Assembly: GCA_016710965.1 (NCBI GenBank)
Contig: JADJTW010000015.1
Location: 1-64,000, forward strand
Length of the DNA: 64,000 bases
Source: Flavobacteriales bacterium
Lineage (GTDB): Bacteria; Bacteroidota; Bacteroidia; Flavobacteriales_F; PHOS-HE28
Direction: 5' to 3'
Positions within the stretch are counted from its first letter, which is position 1; the number at the start of each line of letters is the position of its first letter. The translations under genes and the position numbers were made by a program. This document shows positions 17,832 through 25,178 of this stretch, one piece after another. The notes beneath the pieces were generated by a model. The model was given only the letters and a program-made list of their open reading frames with translations. It had not been told where the DNA came from and did not search any database.

Positions 17832-19239
17832 GTGAGCACCAGCCAGACGACCTTGAGCGAAGCACGGCAGTCGCTCGCGCATGGCGGTAGCGTTGTGGCC
17901 GCCGCCGAAGCGGCTATCGCAGCGGCCGAAGCGAACAAAGACCTCAATGCGTTCCTTGAAGTATTCCGGGTGAGCGCACTGGAACAGGCCGCACGCGTTG
18001 ATGCCAAGCGGGCCATCGGCGATGCGGGGCCCTTGTCCGGCCTTCTCGTCAGCATCAAGGACAACATCTGCTACAAGGGCCATCGGGTCGGTGCCGGTTC
18101 GCGCATCCTCGAAGGCTTCACTTCGCTGTACAGCGCAACCGTGGTGGAGCGCTTGCTCGCCGCCGATGCCGTGATCATCGGCCGTACGAACTGCGACGAG
18201 TTCGCCATGGGCAGCAGCAACGAGAACAGCGCCTACGGCAACGTGCTGAATCCGGTGGACAAGCGCATGGTGCCCGGCGGAAGCAGTGGTGGCGCCGCAG
18301 CAAGCGTGGCGGCCGGCATCGTTCACGCAGCGCTGGGTTCCGATACCGGCGGCTCCATCCGCCAGCCGGCATCATTCACGGGCACCATCGGCTTCAAGCC
18401 CACGTATGGCCGCGTGAGCAGGCATGGCCTCATCGCCTTCGCCAGCAGCTTCGACCAGATCGGTCCTTTCGCGCACTGCGTGGATGACATCGCCGCGATC
18501 TACACGGCCGTGGCCGGTCACGATCCCATGGACAGCACCACGAGCCGCAAGCCAGTGGAGCCCGTCACCCTCGCGCATCCCGGCAAGTTGCGTATCGGCT
18601 ATTTCCGCGAAGGCCTGGAGCGCGCCGGCATGGATCCGGAAGTGGTAGGGCACGTGCAGGCGCAGATCGATCGTTTGAAGCGTGATGGTCACGTGGTGCA
18701 GCCTATCGATGTTCCATTCCTCGATCACCAAGTCCCCACCTACTACATCCTCGCCACAGCGGAAGCAAGCAGCAACCTCGCACGGTTCGACGGCATCCAC
18801 TTCGGACACCGCAGCAAGGCCGCGAAGGGCGTGGAAGAAACCTACCGCATGAGCCGCACCGAGGGCTTCGGTCCAGAAGTGAAGCGCCGCATCCTGTTGG
18901 GCACCTTCGTGCTCAGCGCCGGGTACTATGATGCTTACTACGGCCAGGCACAACGCGTGCGCCGCATCATTCGCAACAAGACGTTGGAGGCATTCGAGAA
19001 GTACGATATCGTGGTCGGGCCAACCTGCCCCACCACGGCTTTCGCGCACGGCGCCATCACCGGATCCGGTGGCGATGTACCTACAGGACATCTTCACGGT
19101 GCAGGCGAACCTCGCGGGCACGCCTGCGATCAGCCTGCCCACGGGCACGCACAGCAACAAGCTGCCCTTCGGCATGCAGCTCATGGCCAAGCCCTTCGAT
19201 GAGGCGCGCTTGCTGGCTGCGGCGAAGCATCTGTTCTAG
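17832..19239 (+). CDS. gatA: Asp-tRNA(Asn)/Glu-tRNA(Gln) amidotransferase subunit A, with an apparent frameshift
   Basis: GatA releases ammonia from glutamine for transamidation of mischarged Glu-tRNA(Gln) or Asp-tRNA(Asn). The Ser-cisSer-Lys triad segments are visible: [14 protein letters not shown] and [12 protein letters not shown]. The GTG start at 17832 opens a frame that reads a normal GatA to about base 19061 and then turns to unrelated sequence ending at 19202. The correct C-terminus ([19 protein letters not shown] through AAAKHLF) continues in another frame to the stop at 19239. One base too many (or two missing) near 19062, at ACCGGATCC, explains this. Corrected, the protein is about 468 residues, near family length. 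Since GatA is usually essential where GlnRS or AsnRS is missing, a sequencing error is more likely than loss. Confidence 0.9.
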
Positions 19240-19306
19240 CGGGTTCCACATCGCGCTGTGAACGACGAGGCCGTATACCACGGGCCATCTTCCTGCGTAT
19301 TACGGG

Positions 19307-19314
19307 TACCTTCG
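19307..19314 (+). promoter_or_regulatory. -7 box (TACCTTCG) upstream of the lytic transglycosylase gene
   Basis: TACCTTCG fits the TAnnTTCG variant seen repeatedly in this window and ends 6 nt before the ATG at 19321. It supports that start over the upstream GTG at 19258. No clear -33 TTG is seen. Confidence 0.35.
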
Positions 19315-19320
19315 GCACTC

Positions 19321-20784
19321 ATGCGTAGCGTACTGCTCCTCTCCCTCCTGGCTACTTGCGCCACCGATCTGCTGGCCCAGACCGAAAGCATGGTGGTTCG
19401 CCTGAGCCCCGACGACCCCGTAATGGCGCGCCTGGATGACCTGGCCGCACTGCCTTGGATCCAACGCTCGGCCTTCACCACCGACACCGCCGCCCACAAC
19501 GTGCATGGCTTCGCGGCGGAGCAAGTGCCCGCGTGGAGCGAGCGCGATGTGCAGCATCGGCTGGCCGTGCTCGACGAACGCACGCCCTTCAACCTCATCT
19601 ACAACAAGCCGGTCCAGGCCTACATCGACCTGTACGCGGTGCGCAAGCGCGAAATGACCAGTCGCATGCTGGGCCTGGCCGAACTCTACTTCCCGCTCTT
19701 CGAGGAGCACCTGGACCGCTACGGCATCCCGTTGGAGATGAAATACCTGGCCGTGGTGGAAAGTGCGCTCAACCCAGCCGCGCGCTCGCGTGCTGGCGCC
19801 GTCGGCTTATGGCAATTCATGCTACCCACAGGCAAGCTCTATGGCCTGAAGGCTGACAGCTATGTGGATGAGCGCCACGACGTGTACAAAAGCACCGATG
19901 CCGCGTGCCGCTACCTCAAGTACCTGCACCACCTGTACGGCAATTGGGAGCTGGCCCTGGCCGCATACAACTGCGGGCCCGGCAATGTGAACAAGGCCAT
20001 TCGGCGCAGCGGCGGGGTGAAGGATTATTGGAAGATCTACGACCACCTGCCGCGAGAGACCCGTGGCTATGTGCCTGCGTTCATCGCGGTGAACTACATC
20101 TTCAGCCACCACGCCGACTATAACCTCTACCCCATTGCGCCCGCATACTGTGCCTACGAGGTGGATACGGTGCAAGTGTGCTATCCGCTGGACCTTGCCG
20201 CAGTAGCGGTGCTCACCGGCGGCACCGTGCAAGAGCTGCGCGAACTGAACCCCACCTTCAAGCTGGGAATCGTGCCCGATGTGGACCAGCCCGTGAGCAT
20301 CTACCTGCCCAAGGATGCTGCCGGGGTGTTCGTGAGCAATGAAGAAACCATGCGCTACAGCTATCAGGCCGCAGGCGCAGCAGCAACCCCTGCGCAAGCC
20401 GCAACACCCATCGCCACGGAGGTCGCGGAACAAAAGCACACCGTACGCTCTGGCGAATCCCTTGGCAGTATCGCTCACAAGTACGGCACCTCAGTGAGCG
20501 AATTGAAACGGCTCAATGGCATGCGCAACGACATGATTCACCCGGGCCAGAAATTGGTTGTGAAGCGCACGAATGCGCCAGCATCCGAGCGCACAGCAAC
20601 GGCTGAGCCCCGTTCGGACAACGGGGCGCTGTACCACGTAGTGCAGCCGGGAGATACGCTCTGGAGCATCGCGCAACGGTATCAAGGGGTGAGCGTCGAG
20701 GACCTTCGCCGCCTGAATGCCGCTGTGGAACGCGAAGGACTCAAGCCCGGCAGCCGCCTCACGGTGCGTGTGCCGAACGGATGA
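19321..20784 (+). CDS. LysM-containing lytic transglycosylase (MltD-like)
   Basis: A 487-residue secreted muramidase-type enzyme that cleaves the glycan strands of peptidoglycan with formation of 1,6-anhydro ends. A signal peptide (MRSVLLLSLLATCATDLLAQ) precedes an SLT domain at about residues 130-260. The catalytic Glu lies in KYLAVVESALNP, followed by AVGLWQFMLPTGKLYGL and ALAAYNCGPGNVNKAI. Two C-terminal LysM modules for peptidoglycan binding begin at HTVRSGESLGSIAHKYGTS and YHVVQPGDTLWSIAQRYQG. The next gene overlaps by 4 nt (ATGA), so the DUF4837 lipoprotein is co-transcribed. Confidence 0.93.
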   Translation: MRSVLLLSLLATCATDLLAQTESMVVRLSPDDPVMARLDDLAALPWIQRSAFTTDTAAHNVHGFAAEQVPAWSERDVQHRLAVLDERTPFNLIYNKPVQAYIDLYAVRKREMTSRMLGLAELYFPLFEEHLDRYGIPLEMKYLAVVESALNPAARSRAGAVGLWQFMLPTGKLYGLKADSYVDERHDVYKSTDAACRYLKYLHHLYGNWELALAAYNCGPGNVNKAIRRSGGVKDYWKIYDHLPRETRGYVPAFIAVNYIFSHHADYNLYPIAPAYCAYEVDTVQVCYPLDLAAVAVLTGGTVQELRELNPTFKLGIVPDVDQPVSIYLPKDAAGVFVSNEETMRYSYQAAGAAATPAQAATPIATEVAEQKHTVRSGESLGSIAHKYGTSVSELKRLNGMRNDMIHPGQKLVVKRTNAPASERTATAEPRSDNGALYHVVQPGDTLWSIAQRYQGVSVEDLRRLNAAVEREGLKPGSRLTVRVPNG

Positions 20785-21806
20785 TGGCGCGATTCCTTCC
20801 ATTCCTCTTCCTCATCGTCGTTCTCGTTGGCTGCAAGGGCGATCGAGACCGCCTCCCCGGCAGTGCCGGCGGGCAGGATGAGGTGCTGGTAGTGATGCCC
20901 AAGGGCCATTGGGAGAGCGAGCCGGGCGCGGCAGTGCGCGCGCTTCTGCAACAACCGCTCGCCGGGCTGCCTCAGCATGAAGCCATGTTCCGTGTGGCAC
21001 AATGCAAGCCGGAAGATTTCGCTTCGCTGCTGCAATTGCACCATACCGTGCTGTTCGCCGACCTTGACGCGAACAGGTCCGAGGTGCGCTCCTTGAAAGA
21101 AGTGCATGCGCTGGGCCAGCTTATCGTGCGCGTGGAAGCACCGGACCCTGTCTCGTGGATCGCACTTCTGCGAGAGCGCGGCGAGGGGATCATCACGATC
21201 TTCGAGGCGCATCATCGTGAGCGCACAGGTGCGCAGGTGAAGCGCGAAGTCGACGAGCGGGTCGTGAGCGCCGTGCAGCAACGCTTGGGCGTTACGCTTG
21301 ATATCCCTGGCGGCTATCGTGTGATGACGCTGGAAGATGATTTCGCCTGGCTGCAGCGCGACCGCGTAATGGCCGGATCCGGCATGGAGCATAACGTGAT
21401 CGAAGGCTTGCTCATTCACCGGCATCCGTACACCAGTGATACCATCTGGAGCGTGCCGTCGCTCGTGGCGCTGCGCGATACCGTGACCCGGAGCAGGGTT
21501 CCCGGGCCGGACCCGGGATCATACATGGTCGTGCAGAAGGATTTCGAAGGCATCGATCTGATGCCCCGCGGGCGCGCCACGGAGCTCGGCGGCCGCTACG
21601 CCTATCTCATGCGCGGCCTCTTCGGCATGGAAGGCGCGAAAATGGGCGGGCCTTTCGTGAGCCTCTCAACGCTCGACGCGAAAGACGATCGCATCATCAC
21701 CGTGGAAGGATTCGTGTACGCGCCGCAGTTCGACAAGCGGCCTTACGTGCGCGAATTGGAAGCGATCATCTTCTCCTTGCGCAAGGGCGCGAAGGAGAAT
21801 CCTTGA
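20781..21806 (+). CDS. DUF4837-family lipoprotein
   Basis: A 341-residue protein with a lipoprotein signal (MMARFLPFLFLIVVLVGCKG). The order of motifs (DEVLVVMPKGHWE near the N-terminus, LGVTLDIPGGYRV mid-protein, GRYAYLMRGLFGMEGAKMGGP near the C-terminus) matches the Bacteroidota DUF4837 family of unknown function. It is translationally coupled to the LysM transglycosylase gene, which suggests a peptidoglycan- or envelope-linked role; that is inference from context only. Confidence 0.82.
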   Translation: MMARFLPFLFLIVVLVGCKGDRDRLPGSAGGQDEVLVVMPKGHWESEPGAAVRALLQQPLAGLPQHEAMFRVAQCKPEDFASLLQLHHTVLFADLDANRSEVRSLKEVHALGQLIVRVEAPDPVSWIALLRERGEGIITIFEAHHRERTGAQVKREVDERVVSAVQQRLGVTLDIPGGYRVMTLEDDFAWLQRDRVMAGSGMEHNVIEGLLIHRHPYTSDTIWSVPSLVALRDTVTRSRVPGPDPGSYMVVQKDFEGIDLMPRGRATELGGRYAYLMRGLFGMEGAKMGGPFVSLSTLDAKDDRIITVEGFVYAPQFDKRPYVRELEAIIFSLRKGAKENP

Positions 21807-21923
21807 CGCTCAAGCAATCCCATCGCTTGCGCTTTCGTTTATCCACAGCGCGGCGCGTTGTGTTGAAAAGTGGAAGCGCCGACGCGCACCGCATCGATCT
21901 ACTTTTCCGCTGCCATCATCGCC

Positions 21924-22169
21924 ATGGATTTCGCCCGCATCCGACAATACGCGCACCAGCACTGCCGCTTCAAGCTCCGCGGGGGCAAGGAGATCTTCGG
22001 TGTTGTGTGGGAGGTGGAGACCAGCGAAAGCGTCGGCGGAGCCGGCAGCAAGCGCTTGTTCTTCGCCAGTGTTCGCGACTATGAGCAATTGCAGCGCAGC
22101 GGCACGCCCGTGCATGTGATCCCCATGCAGCCCGAGGAGATCGTTGCGGTGGAAAGCCTGGCGAGCTAA
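21924..22169 (+). CDS. Small conserved-looking hypothetical protein (81 aa)
   Basis: The frame from the ATG at 21924 (MDFARIRQYAHQHCRFKLR) encodes 81 residues. The segment FKLRGGKEIFGVVWEVE followed by a FFASVRDYEQLQ stretch looks like a short beta-barrel protein with an Sm-like pattern, and I recall similar unnamed small proteins in Bacteroidota; neither point is proven here. An upstream in-frame start at 21870 would add 18 residues unlike the rest. Its stop overlaps the stop of the convergent S9 peptidase gene by 4 nt. No function assigned. Confidence 0.6.
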   Translation: MDFARIRQYAHQHCRFKLRGGKEIFGVVWEVETSESVGGAGSKRLFFASVRDYEQLQRSGTPVHVIPMQPEEIVAVESLAS

Positions 22170-24367
22170 TTCCTCACCATCCCCGCCTGCTCCAGGAAGA
22201 ACGCGTAGATCAACGCCACCTCTTTCAGCATCTCGAACCGCCCCGAAGCGCCTCCGTGCCCCGCTTCCATGTTGGTGAACAGCAGGATGGGCGCATCGGC
22301 CTTCTGATGCTCGCGCAGGCGCTGGACCCATTTGGCGGGTTCCCAATACTGCACCTGGCTATCGTGCAATCCTGTTGTCACGAGCAATGCCGGGTATTCC
22401 GCATCCTTCACATTGTCGTAGGGTGAATAGGCCAGCATGCGGTCGTATGCCTCCTTCTCCTTCGGGTCTCCCCATTCATCGAACTCGCCGGTGGTGAGCG
22501 GAATGCTTTCATCGAGCATGGTGGTCACCACATCCACGAAGGGCACTTCGGCGCAAGCCGCCTTCCAACGATCGGGGCGCATATTGATCACTGCGCCCAC
22601 GAGCAGGCCACCAGCGCTTCCGCCGAGGCAGAAGATGCGTCCCGGGTCGGCGTACTTCATCTTCTCCAAGTGGTCAGCGCAATCGATGAAGTCCGTGAAG
22701 GTGTTCATCTTGTGCTCCATCTTCCCGTCCTCGTACCATCCGCGGCCCAGCTCTTCCCCGCCGCGTATGTGCGCAATGGCGTAGACGAAGCCGCGGTCGA
22801 GCAAGCTTAGTCGTGCGCTGCTGAACGTGGGGTCGATGCTGTTGCCGTAGCTGCCATAGCCGTAGAGCAGGAGAGGTGCGCTTCCATCCAGTTTGGTGCC
22901 CTTCCGGTACACGATGCTCACCGGCACTCGAGCACCGTCGCGGGCGGGGGCCCAGATGCGTTCGCTCGAATAATCCTCCCGCTTGAAGGCGCCCACCACT
23001 TCCTGTTGCTTCAGCAGGATGTCCGTCGTGCTGTTCAGGTCATGCTCATAAACGCTTCCCGGCGTAGTGAGCGAGGTGTACCCGTAGCGCATCCTGTCGG
23101 TATCCCACTCAGGGTTGGTGCCGCTGTATGCCACGTAGGCCGGGTCGTTGAATTGTATCTGGTGCTCTTTGCCGGTGCTCAGCTTCCGCACTCGTATATG
23201 CGTGAGCCCATCGCGCCGCTCGGTGATCACCAAGTGGTCGCGAAAAGTGTCCACGTCCTCCAGGAGCACATCATCGCGGTGCGCGATCACCTCCTTCCAC
23301 GCGCGCTTGTCAGCGGTCTTTCCTTCGGCGCACTCCATCAGGCGGAAGTTCTGCGCATTCCAGTTGGTCATGATGTACCACTTGCCGGGATTTCCATCGG
23401 CTGGCGGCACGTGCATGACACTGTGCTCGTGCTCTTCCTCGCGCGGCAGGAACACTTTGAATGCGCCCATGGGCTGCTCCACGGGCAGGAAGCGGTGTTC
23501 GGTGCTCAATGTGCTCTCGCAGGCGATCATCACGAATCGTTCGCTGCGCGACCGGTACACATCGCAGCTGTACGCGGCGTCGGTCTCCTCGAACACTAAA
23601 GCATCCTGCGCGGGGTCGGTGCCGAGCACATGGCGGTATATGCGATAGCTGCGGAGCGTGCTGTCCTTGCGCGGGTAGAAGACGGTGCGATCATCGGCCC
23701 ATGCGCATCCGCCGCCAGTGTTGATGATGATGTCCGGCAGGTCCTTGCCTGTCACGAGATCGCGGAAGCGGATCTCATACTGCCTGCGGCTCACAAAGTC
23801 CACGCTGTACGCCACGATGCCATTGTTGGGGCTGACTTCGAAGTCCCCGAGGTCGAAATAGCTGTGCCCTTCGGCGAGCGAGTTCTCATTGAGCATCTCG
23901 GTCCATCCCGGATCGCTGTCTGCAGGCATTGCGGCGCTCGCAGCCCGGGCCCGCACATGCACGGCGTACTCCTTGCCTTCATCGAACCGCTGCTGGTACC
24001 AGAAGCCGTTCTCGCGATAGGGCACGCTCAGGTCGGTCTCCTTGATCCGGGCCTTCATCTCTGCAAAGAGGTTTTCGCGCAGCTGCTTGATGGGGCCGAG
24101 CACGGCTTCGGTGTATGCGTTCTCGGCATTCAAGTGCTCGACCACTTCCCGAGTGTGTGCGTCCAGAGGGCTGGCGTTGCGTTGATCCTCGGTGAGCCGC
24201 ATCCAGTAGTACTCGTCGTTGCGCGTGTGGCCGTGAGCAGAAATGGTGTGCGGGCGTTTCGTGGCGACGGGTGGCGCGAGGAGGTCGGTGTCGTTCATGG
24301 GCTGTGGTGCGTTCGAGCAGGCCGGCAGTAGAAGCAGCGGCGTGAGTAAGGACAAGGTGCGGATCAT
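22166..24367 (-). CDS. S9 family peptidase (oligopeptidase B / prolyl oligopeptidase-like), lipoprotein
   Basis: A 733-residue serine peptidase. The ATG at 24367 gives a lipoprotein signal (MIRTLSLLTPLLLLPACSNA), so the enzyme is probably anchored in the envelope. An N-terminal beta-propeller (about residues 60-450) limits access to small peptides, and a C-terminal alpha/beta-hydrolase domain carries the nucleophile Ser in GGSAGGLLVGA, an Asp in TGLHDSQV and the His in EAGHGGASG. RGGEELGRGWYEDGK is a strong S9A signature. An open frame extends 21 codons upstream but lacks the signal. A -7-like TACTTTCG lies on the minus strand at 24387-24394. Confidence 0.93.
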   Translation of the reverse strand: MIRTLSLLTPLLLLPACSNAPQPMNDTDLLAPPVATKRPHTISAHGHTRNDEYYWMRLTEDQRNASPLDAHTREVVEHLNAENAYTEAVLGPIKQLRENLFAEMKARIKETDLSVPYRENGFWYQQRFDEGKEYAVHVRARAASAAMPADSDPGWTEMLNENSLAEGHSYFDLGDFEVSPNNGIVAYSVDFVSRRQYEIRFRDLVTGKDLPDIIINTGGGCAWADDRTVFYPRKDSTLRSYRIYRHVLGTDPAQDALVFEETDAAYSCDVYRSRSERFVMIACESTLSTEHRFLPVEQPMGAFKVFLPREEEHEHSVMHVPPADGNPGKWYIMTNWNAQNFRLMECAEGKTADKRAWKEVIAHRDDVLLEDVDTFRDHLVITERRDGLTHIRVRKLSTGKEHQIQFNDPAYVAYSGTNPEWDTDRMRYGYTSLTTPGSVYEHDLNSTTDILLKQQEVVGAFKREDYSSERIWAPARDGARVPVSIVYRKGTKLDGSAPLLLYGYGSYGNSIDPTFSSARLSLLDRGFVYAIAHIRGGEELGRGWYEDGKMEHKMNTFTDFIDCADHLEKMKYADPGRIFCLGGSAGGLLVGAVINMRPDRWKAACAEVPFVDVVTTMLDESIPLTTGEFDEWGDPKEKEAYDRMLAYSPYDNVKDAEYPALLVTTGLHDSQVQYWEPAKWVQRLREHQKADAPILLFTNMEAGHGGASGRFEMLKEVALIYAFFLEQAGMVRN

Positions 24368-24386
24368 GCACGAAGCGAATGCAGGC

Positions 24387-24394
24387 CGAAAGTA
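24387..24394 (-). promoter_or_regulatory. -7 box (TACTTTCG) for the S9 peptidase gene
   Basis: On the minus strand TACTTTCG lies 19 nt upstream of the ATG at 24367 and matches the TAnnTTCG variant found before several genes here. It supports the shorter lipoprotein start. Confidence 0.4.
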
Positions 24395-24413
24395 ACCGGG
24401 TCGCGCATGCGCT

Positions 24414-25127
24414 TCACGCAAGCGTGGCATGCAGCACCGCCGGCGATCTCAATTCCCCTAGCCCGTCCACGTGCAGCCTGAAATAGAGCAGGACGTGGTC
24501 CAGGAGCTCGCGACGAAATGAGAAGGCAATGGGAACGTGGTGCAGGTCGTCAAGGCCGATGCGGAGCAACTGAGCGAAGGCGAGGCTGAGCGGCGGCCGC
24601 ATCAAATGGTCATGTGGCCCGGCACCAGGAAGGAATCGGCCGTCCTGCATATCGAAATGGTCGTTGCCTTCTTCCGGCTCTTCGGGGAAGAAACCGAAAT
24701 GCCCCGATAGCTGCAGCATGAACACCGATGGGAACCACCGGAGGTCCTCGGCGCTATCGATGGTCTCCAGGGCTTCGAGCACATAGGCGTTTAGCGCGGG
24801 GTCTGCCGCCTCGGTGCGCAGCACGCGGTAGAGCACCTCTTGAACGAAGAGCGCCACGGCCGACCGCACGGGGTCTGTATGCAGCCGCAGGTAAGGCTGC
24901 GCAACGCGCAGTTCGCGTACGTGGTGCATGTCATGATCGGGCCGTTCGTCCACCACGATCTGCAAGCGATTGAGCGCTTGCAATGCGGCCGCGCTATTCC
25001 CCTTCTTGCTGCCGATGCGAACCATGTATGACCGAACTCCGGCATGGCTGGTCCAAGCCTTCAGCACCACGGCGCGATCACCGTGAGCGACGGTCTTCAG
25101 AACGACAGCATCGGTGGTGAGGAGCAT
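24414..25127 (-). CDS. recO: DNA repair protein RecO
   Basis: A 237-residue protein with the RecO layout: an N-terminal OB fold (MLLTTDAVVLKTVAHGDRAV), then a helical domain containing YRVLRTEAADPALNAYV. RecO works with RecR and RecF to load RecA onto SSB-coated single-stranded DNA. The zinc-finger Cys found in some RecO proteins are absent, as is common in Bacteroidota. It lies 51 nt downstream of porZ, a gene order I recall from other Bacteroidota. Confidence 0.9.
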   Translation of the reverse strand: MLLTTDAVVLKTVAHGDRAVVLKAWTSHAGVRSYMVRIGSKKGNSAAALQALNRLQIVVDERPDHDMHHVRELRVAQPYLRLHTDPVRSAVALFVQEVLYRVLRTEAADPALNAYVLEALETIDSAEDLRWFPSVFMLQLSGHFGFFPEEPEEGNDHFDMQDGRFLPGAGPHDHLMRPPLSLAFAQLLRIGLDDLHHVPIAFSFRRELLDHVLLYFRLHVDGLGELRSPAVLHATLA

Positions 25128-25178
25128 CGGGCGCTAAGGTCGGGCCACGGCTCCGGTGGATGGAGGCTGGGCTGGGGA

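Noticed and set aside
21839..21847. DnaA box TTATCCACA, with TGTTGAAAA 14 bp further on
   Set aside because: A single perfect 9-mer is expected about once per 130 kb on both strands; there is no cluster, no AT-rich unwinding region and no dnaA nearby, so I do not call an origin here.
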